Shown: piece after piece, positions 53,142 through 62,398 of the stretch
Position numbering within the stretch: the first letter of the stretch is position 1
Layout: the number at the start of each line of letters is the position of its first letter
DNA from: Seonamhaeicola aphaedonensis
Lineage (GTDB): Bacteria > Bacteroidota > Bacteroidia > Flavobacteriales > Flavobacteriaceae
Assembly: GCF_003386195.1 (NCBI RefSeq)
Contig: NZ_QRDX01000004.1
Span: 299,670-363,669 of the forward strand
Direction: 5' to 3'
DNA length: 64,000 nucleotides
The notes under the pieces: model-generated
What the model was told of the DNA's origin: nothing
Databases searched by the model: none
What the model saw: the letters and a program-made list of their open reading frames with translations, nothing else
Translations under genes and position numbers: made by a program

Positions 53142-54140
53142 TTATATTTTGTGTTGTATAAATGGATAATCTTCTTGTTCGTAAACAACGTCGTACATAA
53201 CATTTTTATCTGGGAATGGAGATTCTTCAGCAAATTTCTCACACTCTGCCACTTTAGCTTTAACGCGTTTATCTATTTCTTTAATTTGATCCTCAGTAGC
53301 ATACTTCTTATCAAGAATGACGTCTTTTACCTGAGTGATAGGATCAATTTTCTTATATTCTTCAACCTCAGCTTTAGTTCTGTAATGCTGTGCATCACTC
53401 ATAGAGTGCCCTCTGTAACGATACGTTTTCAATTCTAAGAATGATGGTCCACCTCCACTCCTAGCACGTTGAATAGCCTCATCAAAAGCTTCGGCTACTT
53501 TTACAGGGTTCATGCCATCTACTGGAGCAGAAGGCATTTCATAACCTAAACCTAATTTCCAAATTTCATCATGGTTAGCCGTACGCTCAACAGAAGTTCC
53601 CATAGCATAACCGTTATTTTCACAAACAAAAACAACTGGTAATTGCCACAACATAGCCAAGTTAAACGTTTCGTGTAATGATCCTTGTCTTGCTGCTCCA
53701 TCTCCAAAACAACAGAGTGTTACAGCATCTTTTCCGTGATATTTATCACCAAAAGCGATACCTGCACCTAAAGGAATCTGACCTCCTACAATACCATGAC
53801 CTCCATAAAAACGGTATTCCTTTGAAAATATATGCATAGAACCACCCAATCCTTGAGATGTTCCGGTAGCTTTCCCATACAACTCTGCCATAACACGTCT
53901 TGGGTCTTCACCCATACCAATTGGCTGTACGTGGTTACGATATGCTGTTATCATTTTGTCCTTAGTCAAATCCATAGCGTGTAAAGCACCTGCCAACACA
54001 GCTTCTTGACCGTTGTATAAATGAAGGAATCCTCTAACTTTTTGTTGTATATATACTGCTGCAAGTTTGTCCTCAAACTTTCTCCAAAACAGCATATCCT
54101 CATACCATTTTAAGTATGTCTCTTTAGTGATCTTTTGCAT
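53142..54140 (-). CDS. pdhA: Pyruvate dehydrogenase E1 component, alpha subunit
   Basis: The 332-residue protein has the ThDP site CCFGDGAARQGSLHETFN and ENNGYAMGTSVERTA, plus TYRYRGHSMSDAQHYR with phosphorylation-loop features. It decarboxylates pyruvate with a beta subunit, whose gene is not next to it (common in this family). It starts the pdhA-pdhC operon under the promoter at 54173-54201. Confidence 0.96.
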   Translation of the reverse strand: MQKITKETYLKWYEDMLFWRKFEDKLAAVYIQQKVRGFLHLYNGQEAVLAGALHAMDLTKDKMITAYRNHVQPIGMGEDPRRVMAELYGKATGTSQGLGGSMHIFSKEYRFYGGHGIVGGQIPLGAGIAFGDKYHGKDAVTLCCFGDGAARQGSLHETFNLAMLWQLPVVFVCENNGYAMGTSVERTANHDEIWKLGLGYEMPSAPVDGMNPVKVAEAFDEAIQRARSGGGPSFLELKTYRYRGHSMSDAQHYRTKAEVEEYKKIDPITQVKDVILDKKYATEDQIKEIDKRVKAKVAECEKFAEESPFPDKNVMYDVVYEQEDYPFIQHKI

Positions 54141-54172
54141 CTACTAATAATAGGTTTTAATTATGCGGAGTA

Positions 54173-54201
54173 CAAAAGTAATACATTGAGTTTTATTGCA
54201 A
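54173..54201 (-). promoter_or_regulatory. Promoter of pdhA-pdhC (TTG - 18 bp - TACTTTTG)
   Basis: The minus strand has TACTTTTG (54173-54180) 18 bp after a TTG (54199-54201), a good match to the Bacteroidota -7/-33 pair. It lies 32 bp before the pdhA ATG. The rest of the 187-bp space up to cdd shows nothing else. Confidence 0.62.
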
Positions 54202-54327
54202 AAACCTAATTTCGTTAAAGTAGTAAAAAATGTCAAATAAAAGGCGGCCAACCTTGAATGTTATTGATTTATTAATTTTTTTTATGTAATTGTATAATAT
54301 TAAAAATTCAACTTGATTGTAAGTTGA

Positions 54328-54810
54328 CTATAGCATGGATTTATCAAAAACTAACGGTAGTAGATTTGTTAGTGAATTAGATTTTGCCACTTTCCCTGTT
54401 TTGCCCATGAAGTAAATTTCAATAGGTGATTTTTGCTTGATCTCATATTCGGCGATAGCCTGTCTACAAGCACCACACGGGGGTATAGGGTCATTAGACT
54501 CCTTATTCTTAGAACCTGCTGAAAGTGCCATTTTCATAATTTTTGCTTTGGGAAATTGAGCCCCAGCATAGTAAATTGCTGTTCTTTCCGCACACAAACC
54601 CGAAGGGTAAGAAGCGTTCTCCTGATTATTTCCTGTTATAATTTCTCCATTGCCCAGAAGCAATGCAGCACCAACCTGAAAGTTTGAATAAGGTGCATAG
54701 GCATTAGAGCGAGCTTCAATAGCCTTTTGCATTAAGATAAAATCTTGTTCCGGTAATGCTTCCATATTTTCATAAACAAAAATGGTAGACTTTATTTTTA
54801 TTTTTTTCAT
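54328..54810 (-). CDS. cdd: Cytidine deaminase
   Basis: The 160-residue protein has SNAYAPYSNFQVGAALL, the zinc/catalytic motif GLCAERTAIYYA, and PPCGACRQAIAEY. It deaminates cytidine and deoxycytidine for pyrimidine salvage. The start at 54810 gives MKKIKIKSTIF; an inner Met17 (MEALPEQDF) is also possible. It is a single gene between pdhA and porV. Confidence 0.94.
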   Translation of the reverse strand: MKKIKIKSTIFVYENMEALPEQDFILMQKAIEARSNAYAPYSNFQVGAALLLGNGEIITGNNQENASYPSGLCAERTAIYYAGAQFPKAKIMKMALSAGSKNKESNDPIPPCGACRQAIAEYEIKQKSPIEIYFMGKTGKVAKSNSLTNLLPLVFDKSML

Positions 54811-54893
54811 TAGAATATAAATTTAAGCAATAAATCAATGTCTATCATCAATTTATAAAATCACCCTAGCAAGTATGGCAAAAAATACCTTTA

Positions 54894-54925
54894 AACAAAA
54901 AAACTATTGCCAAAAGCAATAGTTT
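54894..54925 (-). terminator. Terminator after porV
   Basis: On the minus strand AAACTATTGC and GCAATAGTTT form a 10-bp stem with a five-base loop, followed by a run of seven T. It lies 27 bp after the porV stop. Confidence 0.78.
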
Positions 54926-54951
54926 CTTCATGTTAGTGTATTTAAATTCTA

Positions 54952-56178
54952 TTAATATTCTTGATATTCTCCTTCACCAATATTAAAGGTAAGAGAAAAT
55001 CGCAATGTGTTTTCTAAAGGGCTTTGCACTTTTGAAGCCGAGAATAAATAAGATAAATCTATATTAACCACATTAGCCTTAAAACCAGCTCCTAAGGCTA
55101 AGAATTTTCTAGCACCTTTTTCTTCAGCCTCATTAAAATAACCCGCTCTAAAAGCAAATGAATCTTCATAAACATATTCAGCTCCTAAAGCCCAAGTAAA
55201 CTCTTTTAACTCCTCACTAAATCCTCCCGGAGCATCACCAAAAGACTGGAAAATACCTGACAGAAAGCTTACGTCTTGGGATTGCCCCTTGTATATAATA
55301 TTCTCTGCAACCAGATTATCTTCGCCTGGTTCATAGGTTCCGTTTCCATTTAAATCCTCAAACTCTGTCCCTAAAATCGGGGGGGTAGGTACTAACAATT
55401 TCGCTACCTCTGCAGTAACAGAAATTTTGTTGTAATCATCAAATATAAAATCAAATCCAGCACCTAATCTTAAGTTAGTAGGCTGGAAATTCTCTTGTCC
55501 ACCTTCATCATACTTAAATTTTGGACCAATATTTTGAACGGCAAAACCGGCTCTCCAACGCCCATTAAAATCTGCATAAGCTTCTTCTTCACTCTGATAA
55601 TATCCCGAAATATCCACTCCAAAAGTACTGGCAGGTGTAGCATCTCCATCAACACCATCCAATCTCAAATCAGACCTTAAATAGCGCATAGCTACAGACA
55701 TGGCATATTGATCTGATAACCTCAATGCATATGACGCATCAATAGTAAGCTCATTCGGTCTCTGAATTAAAGGCGTCGCAAATTCATCTGGAACAAATTC
55801 AATATCTCCTAAAGAAAAATATTTTAAACTGGCTGCAAAAGCACTGCGTTCATCAATACGATTAAAATAAGTAATGTTCCCCAAAAAAATATCGTTAACC
55901 AATTTACTTAAGTAAGGTGTATAACTAACCCCTATGCCCGATTTAGTTTCAGAAAACACATATTTAGAAGAATTCCATTGTTGCGAAAATGCATCTGCTG
56001 AAGTTGCCACCCCCATATCGCCCATGGCTGCTGCCCTAGCGTCAGGGGCAATTAAAACAAAAGGAATACCTGTTGTTATCACTCTTGAATCATTTGAATT
56101 AGGTTCTATAATTGTGGTTTGGGCACCAACCTTTATAGCAAAAGCAAACGCTAATAGTAGCAATATTTTATTCTTCAT
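54952..56178 (-). CDS. porV: Type IX secretion system outer-membrane protein PorV
   Basis: The 408-residue protein has a signal peptide (LLLLAFAFAIKVGA) and the PorV start TTGIPFVLIAPDARAAAMGD, then a barrel with alternating aromatic residues ending in an aromatic residue (EYQEY). PorV (LptO) carries secreted proteins to the PorU sortase on the cell surface. It lies downstream of porU on the same strand with 105 bp between, and has its own promoter. Confidence 0.94.
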   Translation of the reverse strand: MKNKILLLLAFAFAIKVGAQTTIIEPNSNDSRVITTGIPFVLIAPDARAAAMGDMGVATSADAFSQQWNSSKYVFSETKSGIGVSYTPYLSKLVNDIFLGNITYFNRIDERSAFAASLKYFSLGDIEFVPDEFATPLIQRPNELTIDASYALRLSDQYAMSVAMRYLRSDLRLDGVDGDATPASTFGVDISGYYQSEEEAYADFNGRWRAGFAVQNIGPKFKYDEGGQENFQPTNLRLGAGFDFIFDDYNKISVTAEVAKLLVPTPPILGTEFEDLNGNGTYEPGEDNLVAENIIYKGQSQDVSFLSGIFQSFGDAPGGFSEELKEFTWALGAEYVYEDSFAFRAGYFNEAEEKGARKFLALGAGFKANVVNIDLSYLFSASKVQSPLENTLRFSLTFNIGEGEYQEY

Positions 56179-56196
56179 ATATCAAATTTATCTTAA

Positions 56197-56224
56197 CAAA
56201 TATAATTTTTATTTTATAACTCAA
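56197..56224 (-). promoter_or_regulatory. Candidate promoter of porV (TTG - 17 bp - TATATTTG)
   Basis: The minus strand has TATATTTG (56197-56204), matching TAnnTTTG, 18 bp before the porV ATG, with a TTG 17 bp upstream (56222-56224). A second possible -7, TAAATTTG at 56183-56190, is too close to the ATG. Confidence 0.55.
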
Positions 56225-56283
56225 TAGTTATTTCTTTAAGCTGTCAAATTTATCGATTACGAACGCTAACCTCATTTAAAAAG

Positions 56284-59200
56284 CTATAGAATTACTAGTT
56301 TTTCTATCTTTTCTACTTTCTTGTTCAATAAAGGTGAACGTACTGTTAGTTTATAAACGTAAACACCTTTTCCTATTCTATCACCAAAATCGTCTCTTCC
56401 ATCCCATACCAAGTCTCTGGACAATGAACTGGTAGACTTAAAACCGCCAGAGGTTTGCCCGTTTATGGTTCTTACCAGTTTGCCAGATACAGTGAATATC
56501 TGTATAGAAACGTCCAAAGCCTCCGAACTATTGTGATTAAACCAAAATTCTGTATAATTTACAAACGGGTTAGGATAATTTAAAACATTATTTACAACTA
56601 ATTCTTGATCTTGATCATGAACAACAAACTGAATTTCAGCAATGGAAGAATTATTATAAACATCCCATGCTTTTAAGGTTAAGGTGTGTAGCCCCGGTTC
56701 TAAATCTCTAAAAGGAAAACTCACTACTCCTTTTTGGTAACTATCAACTTCTGTTTGATAGTAATCATTAAGTATAATGGGGTTGGTTTCATCGCCATCA
56801 ATAATGGCCACAATATCATGTCCAATACCACTAGCAGTATTTATACCATTCGAATCTTCTAATTTAGCTAATAATGTAGGTGATTCATTAGTAATTCCCC
56901 CAGACACAAAATTTTCATCGTTCATGTATAAAGTAATAATTGGCCCAATATTATCCGCTTCAGCATTTTCATTTATACCACCAATTCTTATGGTGTTATT
57001 AGTTGCTCCTGCTTGATCCTCAGTAAGCGCCTCATTTTTTGAATAGAAGCTTACCCTACCATAATCAACTGGAATACCAATATCCTTAGGAACTACAAAA
57101 TCAAATTCAAAAACACCATTTGTTACTGATGCTTGTCCTCTAAAAATAACTTCTCCTAATGTTGAAAAATTAAGTTTTACAAGCTCTCCATTTAAACGGG
57201 TACCATCATTGGCTAAAGTCTCCCTATTGACAGGCTTATCATAGATAGTGGTTAAAACCGTTCCATTATAATCAGACAACAAATTACCTGAAAGATTGGT
57301 TACTTCACCTGTTAACTTCACTTTACTTAAAGCTTTCAGTGTATCAGTAGCTTGCCCAATAGGGGTGTCATTAATTCTAGTTAAACGAATATTTGGTTTT
57401 GGAAATGCCAATTTCATAGCCGGATCTCCAATAAAAAACACCAAACGTCTTTGACTAGCATTAGATATTGAAGGGTCATTTTTCACCAATCTTAGCGCTT
57501 CTGCCATGGTTGGATATTCATAATCACTAAAATTATCGTTACCACTGTAAGAAAACAGATACTGCCCAAGTATGTTATTAAATGTAATAGCAAAACTCAC
57601 AAAAATCTGTCTTGTAGTTGTGATGAGTCCAATAGCTCCTGCTTGCTTATTCCAATAAGTAAACTCTCCTGCTGTCTCCCTGTAAGGATTATCAAACTTT
57701 GTAAATTCACAGGTTACCGTTACAAAACAGTTAAGCTTACAAAAATTACGAAGCCCTGTCACATCTGTTTTTGCGAAAATACGTTCTTGAGCTAGTCCAT
57801 CCTCGCCTCCATGACCAAAATAATTTACAACCAAGGCACCATTATCAACCGCATTTACAAACTCATTATTTACCTGCGGATACCTATCACCTCCGGCCGA
57901 AGTTTCTTGCTGAAAAGCGTCGCTATGTATCTTCACAACATTAATGAAGGGTTTCTCCTGTGTAACCAAATTACCTACATTATCGGTAGTTTCCTGCAAT
58001 ATTCCTTCCCAATCTTGATCAACATCATCAGATACCACAACAAAATTATTGCGCCAGCTACCTAGAGATTCTTTAGTATAGTAAGATTCAATTTTATCCA
58101 CCATCTCTTTAGCTCGTTGTGGGGTATCCGCTAATATTCTTCCCACAGCAATATCTAACCTATTGCTTGTAGACATAGTACCTTCGTTATCATCCATCAT
58201 ACCATAAAAGTCATCAGAAATAAATGAGCTTGTTAGATTAAAACTGCTATATGAATGCCAAGATGGAACTATATTAGTGTTATTTTGTATTCTATCTTTA
58301 TAATCAAAAGAACTATCACCAAACAAACACAAGTACTTAATCCTAGTTTCAGTACTAGTGGCATTATCATAGACATACTTAACCACATTTCTGATAGCAC
58401 CTACATCTTGATTACCTGTACTAAATTCGTTGTAGATTTCATCTAGTCCTAAAACTTTTACATTTAAATTATATTGTTCTCTGTTTATTTCTGCCAACCT
58501 TTCAGCTTGACTTAGCATGTTATTGGGAGATACAATAACATAATCAACCTCTTGAAAATTTCCTTGACTATCTTGAAAAATTGTTCCTTTTATATTTTGA
58601 TTAGAGATGGTTGTTTTTGCATCAAATTTAGGCTCATAGTAGTCTTGAGGCGTCACTACTACATAAGTTTTTATGCTTCCTAAAGAAGATGTAAAACTAA
58701 GATTGGGGCTAGATGATTCATTGATGTAATTGGTTACATTATAAATATCGGTCACATCCCATATTTCTGAAACTCCAGAGGCATCAGTAATATTATATTG
58801 CCCAATTCCCGATGCTAGAACAACTGCTTTATTTTTAAACTGAAATTGATTCCCATGAAACCTCAATAATCTTTTAGCCTCTATAGATATATAATCTAAA
58901 TAGGCCAATGCACTAGGATTTCCTTGGTTATTATAATCTAATTCCACAGTAACTGATGAAGAGTTAACATTAACATTAACATTACCATCAAAGTAGGAGT
59001 CGCTTGCTAAACTTGGCGTAGAGACACCAGACATGCTTAGTGATGTCACATTATTTCCATTTACACTTATCCCCATAGAAGATACCGTTGACGAAACTGC
59101 TGCCACATAAACCTTTAAGCTAATAGGTTCTGAAGTTACCAAATCAGGGAAATCAAATTCAAATGACTTTTTGCTATCAATATCAAACCTGTCTCCAAAC

Positions 59201-60174
59201 CACCGTCTACCTAAAAAGGCAATATTATATTCATCTATTTCATGAAACTGGTAATCATCATAATCATTGATTTGCATATCAACTACCCCGGTAGGTTGAC
59301 TAAAAGGCTCAATACGCTTACCCTGACTAGAACCTACATTAATAAAATAATAGGTCTTATCTGTATAACAATTAATGTGGGTATTACTCTCCTGGTTATA
59401 CTCCTTTGGTCCTTGAGCATAGAATAAAATATAGTCATCGTTATCAAAAACCCCATCAGCTTCACCAACAAACTTGATAGCGTTCTCCATGATATCAAAT
59501 GGATAGGGCTCAGAATTAGCATATGGAATCATTCGTCCACCATTACCGTATAGCTTAATGTTTCTAGGGTCTACACTATTCACATTAACACCTAAACGCT
59601 GTAAAAAAGCCTTTGATAATTTAAAAACTCCGGTGGTATCTACGTAAAAACGGTACCACTCACCAGTATTCAAAACCGAATTTGAAATAATCTTTGATGT
59701 AACAAAATCTTTCTTACTGTAAGTAACTTTTGAGCTTCCTCCAGAATTATAATTTAATTGAAACGAAGTTACTCTTTTATAATTTTCATTATCATATTTG
59801 ATGATAGGAGTCAGTTGAAAAAAAGCATACTTCTTATGTCTTCCTAAAGAATTTTTTAAGCTATAACTAAGCTCATTGGGAATTGTATTCAAGTCCAAAT
59901 CTCCCAATTCATTCTTTGAAATTGTTTCATAAGATATATTGCTCACGGTAGCGGAGGCTTCATTCACCGTTCCACTAATTTCCCATTGATCTGTAAACAA
60001 CAAACCTTCTTCAAAACCATAACTAAAATGATTGCTGTTAAATGCAGGAATTTTAAGTTTAAAATTACCTCCAGAAATGGTTTTCATACCATCCCAAGCC
60101 AAATTGTATTGTTTTTGTTGGGAAAACCCAAACACTGAAGTCATTAAAAAAACTAATAGGTATTTCTTTTTCAT
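56284..60174 (-). CDS. porU: Type IX secretion system sortase PorU
   Basis: The 1296-residue protein has a signal peptide (YLLVFLMTSVFGFS), a long N-terminal region, and a central gingipain-like (C25) peptidase domain with His in YFGHGGEDGLAQE and Cys in TVTCEFTKFDNP. The C-terminal 90 or so residues (NYPNPFVNYTEFWF, then the IFTVSGKLVRTI and GVYVYKL pattern) are a T9SS sorting-like domain. PorU removes C-terminal signals and attaches proteins to the cell surface. It is divergent from gldJ. Confidence 0.96.
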   Translation of the reverse strand: MKKKYLLVFLMTSVFGFSQQKQYNLAWDGMKTISGGNFKLKIPAFNSNHFSYGFEEGLLFTDQWEISGTVNEASATVSNISYETISKNELGDLDLNTIPNELSYSLKNSLGRHKKYAFFQLTPIIKYDNENYKRVTSFQLNYNSGGSSKVTYSKKDFVTSKIISNSVLNTGEWYRFYVDTTGVFKLSKAFLQRLGVNVNSVDPRNIKLYGNGGRMIPYANSEPYPFDIMENAIKFVGEADGVFDNDDYILFYAQGPKEYNQESNTHINCYTDKTYYFINVGSSQGKRIEPFSQPTGVVDMQINDYDDYQFHEIDEYNIAFLGRRWFGDRFDIDSKKSFEFDFPDLVTSEPISLKVYVAAVSSTVSSMGISVNGNNVTSLSMSGVSTPSLASDSYFDGNVNVNVNSSSVTVELDYNNQGNPSALAYLDYISIEAKRLLRFHGNQFQFKNKAVVLASGIGQYNITDASGVSEIWDVTDIYNVTNYINESSSPNLSFTSSLGSIKTYVVVTPQDYYEPKFDAKTTISNQNIKGTIFQDSQGNFQEVDYVIVSPNNMLSQAERLAEINREQYNLNVKVLGLDEIYNEFSTGNQDVGAIRNVVKYVYDNATSTETRIKYLCLFGDSSFDYKDRIQNNTNIVPSWHSYSSFNLTSSFISDDFYGMMDDNEGTMSTSNRLDIAVGRILADTPQRAKEMVDKIESYYTKESLGSWRNNFVVVSDDVDQDWEGILQETTDNVGNLVTQEKPFINVVKIHSDAFQQETSAGGDRYPQVNNEFVNAVDNGALVVNYFGHGGEDGLAQERIFAKTDVTGLRNFCKLNCFVTVTCEFTKFDNPYRETAGEFTYWNKQAGAIGLITTTRQIFVSFAITFNNILGQYLFSYSGNDNFSDYEYPTMAEALRLVKNDPSISNASQRRLVFFIGDPAMKLAFPKPNIRLTRINDTPIGQATDTLKALSKVKLTGEVTNLSGNLLSDYNGTVLTTIYDKPVNRETLANDGTRLNGELVKLNFSTLGEVIFRGQASVTNGVFEFDFVVPKDIGIPVDYGRVSFYSKNEALTEDQAGATNNTIRIGGINENAEADNIGPIITLYMNDENFVSGGITNESPTLLAKLEDSNGINTASGIGHDIVAIIDGDETNPIILNDYYQTEVDSYQKGVVSFPFRDLEPGLHTLTLKAWDVYNNSSIAEIQFVVHDQDQELVVNNVLNYPNPFVNYTEFWFNHNSSEALDVSIQIFTVSGKLVRTINGQTSGGFKSTSSLSRDLVWDGRDDFGDRIGKGVYVYKLTVRSPLLNKKVEKIEKLVIL

Positions 60175-60437
60175 TGCTAAAATAACGCCCTTGTGAATCT
60201 GTTATTATTCAAAAAAACAATAATTTTAAAAGTCGCAGTAAAAATACAATAATAATTTAGTAAAATGCGCGTTTAAACATCACAATAGAACACCAAAAAA
60301 CAACAAAATCATCGATGAAATACATCAAAAATAAGATGAAATACACTTTTTTTTGGTTAAAATGTAAAAAATAGCTTGCGTTATTCGGTTTAATTCTTAT
60401 ATTGCAGCACCAAAATAATATTAGCTTACTTAAAGAT

Positions 60438-62135
60438 ATGGATATGAGAAAAGTAACAACTTTTAAGACTCTGTTTATTTTAGCCTTGTCTTTTGCCACA
60501 TTTAGTTGTAGCAAAAAATCTTCCTCTAGTTCTAAAAATACCTCTAGAGCTACTGGATGGCAAATAAACGACAGAGAGGGTGGTTTTCAATACAATACCA
60601 GATTTGAAGAACAGGAAACTTCACCTGGATTGGTGTTTATTGAAGGTGGCACCTTTACAATGGGTAAAGTACAAGATGATGTGATGCATGATTGGAACAA
60701 CACACCAAATCAGCAGCACGTACAATCCTTCTATATGGATGAAACCGAAGTTACCAATGTTATGTACTTGGAGTACTTAGACTGGATTAAACGCGTGTAT
60801 CCACCTACCGATGAAAACTTTAGAGCTATTTACCATGGCGCTTTACCAGATACTCTTGTTTGGAGAAATCGTTTAGGTTTTAATGAAATTATGACCGAAA
60901 ACTATTTACGTCATCCAGGTTATGCTGAGTACCCTGTGGTTGGTGTAAGTTGGATTCAAGCCGTTGAGTTTGCTAATTGGAGATCTAACCGTGTTGGTGA
61001 AATGGCTCTACAAAAAGAGGGTTATGCCAAAAGAGGTGCTCATCTAACAGATGTTTCTGCTGATGCTACATTCGATATTGACACCTATATTAATGCTCCT
61101 ACGTTAACCTACGGTGGCAATGAAGAAGTCATTAATCCTGATGGCGGAAGAAATACCAGAAATGCTCAACTAGATGCTGATGGTAATCCTGTTAACATTT
61201 ATGCTAAAAGAGAATCTGGAATTTTACCTTTAAAATATAGATTACCCACCGAAGCTGAATGGGAATATGCTGCTTTAGGCTTAAGTGAAGTAAGAAGCTA
61301 TAACATTTATAGAGGAAGAAAAAAATATCCATGGGATGGACAATACACACGTGCTGGTAAGCGCAGAATACGCGGTGATCAATTAGCTAACTTTAAACAA
61401 GGTAAAGGTGACTATGGTGGTATTGCAGGTTGGTCTGATGACGGTGCCGATATCACTAACGCTGTTAAATCTTATGACCCTAATGATTATGGTTTGTATG
61501 ATATGGCAGGTAATGTAGCTGAATGGGTGGCTGATGTTTACCGTCCAATAGTGGATGATGAATTTAACGATTTCAATTACTTTAGAGGAAACGTCTACAC
61601 AAAAAACGCCATTGATGAAGATGGTACGGTTAAAATTGTAACCACTGAAGATATCGTTTATGACACGTTGTCAACTGGTAAGCTTATTGCTAGAAATTTA
61701 CCTGGAGAAATATTACAAGTAAAGGTTGATGAAAATGAAACCTATTTACGTACTAACTTTGACAGAAGTAACCATATTAACTTTAGAGATGGTGACAGAC
61801 GTTCTTCTAGATATTATGAAAATTTTGGAGATGACGAAGAAGAAACAAAAAGCTCTCACACCAGAAAAATGTACAACTCACCCCAGCATACAATTGAAAG
61901 AGACTCTGCTGGTAACATTATTAGAGAATACGACAAAAACAATAACAGAACGTCTTTAATTAATGATAAAGTAAGAGTTTATAAAGGAGGCTCTTGGAAA
62001 GACAGAGAATATTGGTTAGACCCAGCACAAAGACGCTACTACCCAGAAGATATGGCTACTGATTATATTGGGTTTAGATGTGCTATGTCTCGCGTAGGTT
62101 CTAAAACCAAAAGAAAACACAAGACTAAGAATTAA
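60438..62135 (+). CDS. gldJ: Gliding motility lipoprotein GldJ
   Basis: The 565-residue lipoprotein (signal FILALSFATFSC, Cys24) has a formylglycine-generating-enzyme-like fold (PGLVFIEGGTFTMG, then YPVVGVSWIQAVEFANWRS, YRLPTEAEWEYAALG, LYDMAGNVAEWVADVYRP), and a C-terminal KGGSWKDREYWLDPAQRRYY, as in GldJ. It is required for gliding and for T9SS function in Flavobacterium. The frame opens at 60402, but the ATG at 60438 (or 60444) gives the typical start. It is divergent from porU over 263 bp that hold no clear promoter match. Confidence 0.96.
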   Translation: MDMRKVTTFKTLFILALSFATFSCSKKSSSSSKNTSRATGWQINDREGGFQYNTRFEEQETSPGLVFIEGGTFTMGKVQDDVMHDWNNTPNQQHVQSFYMDETEVTNVMYLEYLDWIKRVYPPTDENFRAIYHGALPDTLVWRNRLGFNEIMTENYLRHPGYAEYPVVGVSWIQAVEFANWRSNRVGEMALQKEGYAKRGAHLTDVSADATFDIDTYINAPTLTYGGNEEVINPDGGRNTRNAQLDADGNPVNIYAKRESGILPLKYRLPTEAEWEYAALGLSEVRSYNIYRGRKKYPWDGQYTRAGKRRIRGDQLANFKQGKGDYGGIAGWSDDGADITNAVKSYDPNDYGLYDMAGNVAEWVADVYRPIVDDEFNDFNYFRGNVYTKNAIDEDGTVKIVTTEDIVYDTLSTGKLIARNLPGEILQVKVDENETYLRTNFDRSNHINFRDGDRRSSRYYENFGDDEEETKSSHTRKMYNSPQHTIERDSAGNIIREYDKNNNRTSLINDKVRVYKGGSWKDREYWLDPAQRRYYPEDMATDYIGFRCAMSRVGSKTKRKHKTKN

Positions 62136-62160
62136 AACTTATCCATAATAAGAAATTAAA

Positions 62161-62191
62161 AAGGTCCTGACTATATAGTTAGGACTTTTTT
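62161..62191 (+). terminator. Terminator after gldJ
   Basis: GTCCTGACT and AGTTAGGAC form a 9-bp stem with one G-U pair, a loop ATAT and six T afterwards. It starts 29 bp after the gldJ stop. Confidence 0.78.
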
Positions 62192-62242
62192 AATACATTT
62201 AACTTGTTGTACATTTTGAAGCAAGCAAACAAATGAAAGTAA

Positions 62243-62361
62243 TGTCAGTTCGAGTGATTTTGAGGAATGAAAAATCGTATCGAGAACTTTTTTATTACAA
62301 ATTCTTAATTCTCGATACAAATTTCACTCATTTCAATCGTGAAATCCACTCGAATTGACAG
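62243..62361. repeat. 119-bp imperfect palindromic element upstream of murF
   Basis: The element runs from TGTCAGTTCGAGTG to CCACTCGAATTGACAG, with inner arms ATCGAGAA/TTCTCGAT. The outer arms match as inverted repeats with a few differences. It is a typical dispersed Bacteroidota palindrome with a GTCA end and no coding potential. It separates gldJ and murF. Confidence 0.7.
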
Positions 62362-62398
62362 AATTTAATTAAAATGTACAGCGAGTTACATTTATTTT

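Noticed and set aside
60438..62135. Formylglycine-generating (sulfatase-modifying) enzyme for the FGE-like fold.
   Set aside because: Lipobox, length, C-terminal sequence and the porU/porV context fit GldJ, which has this fold as a scaffold.
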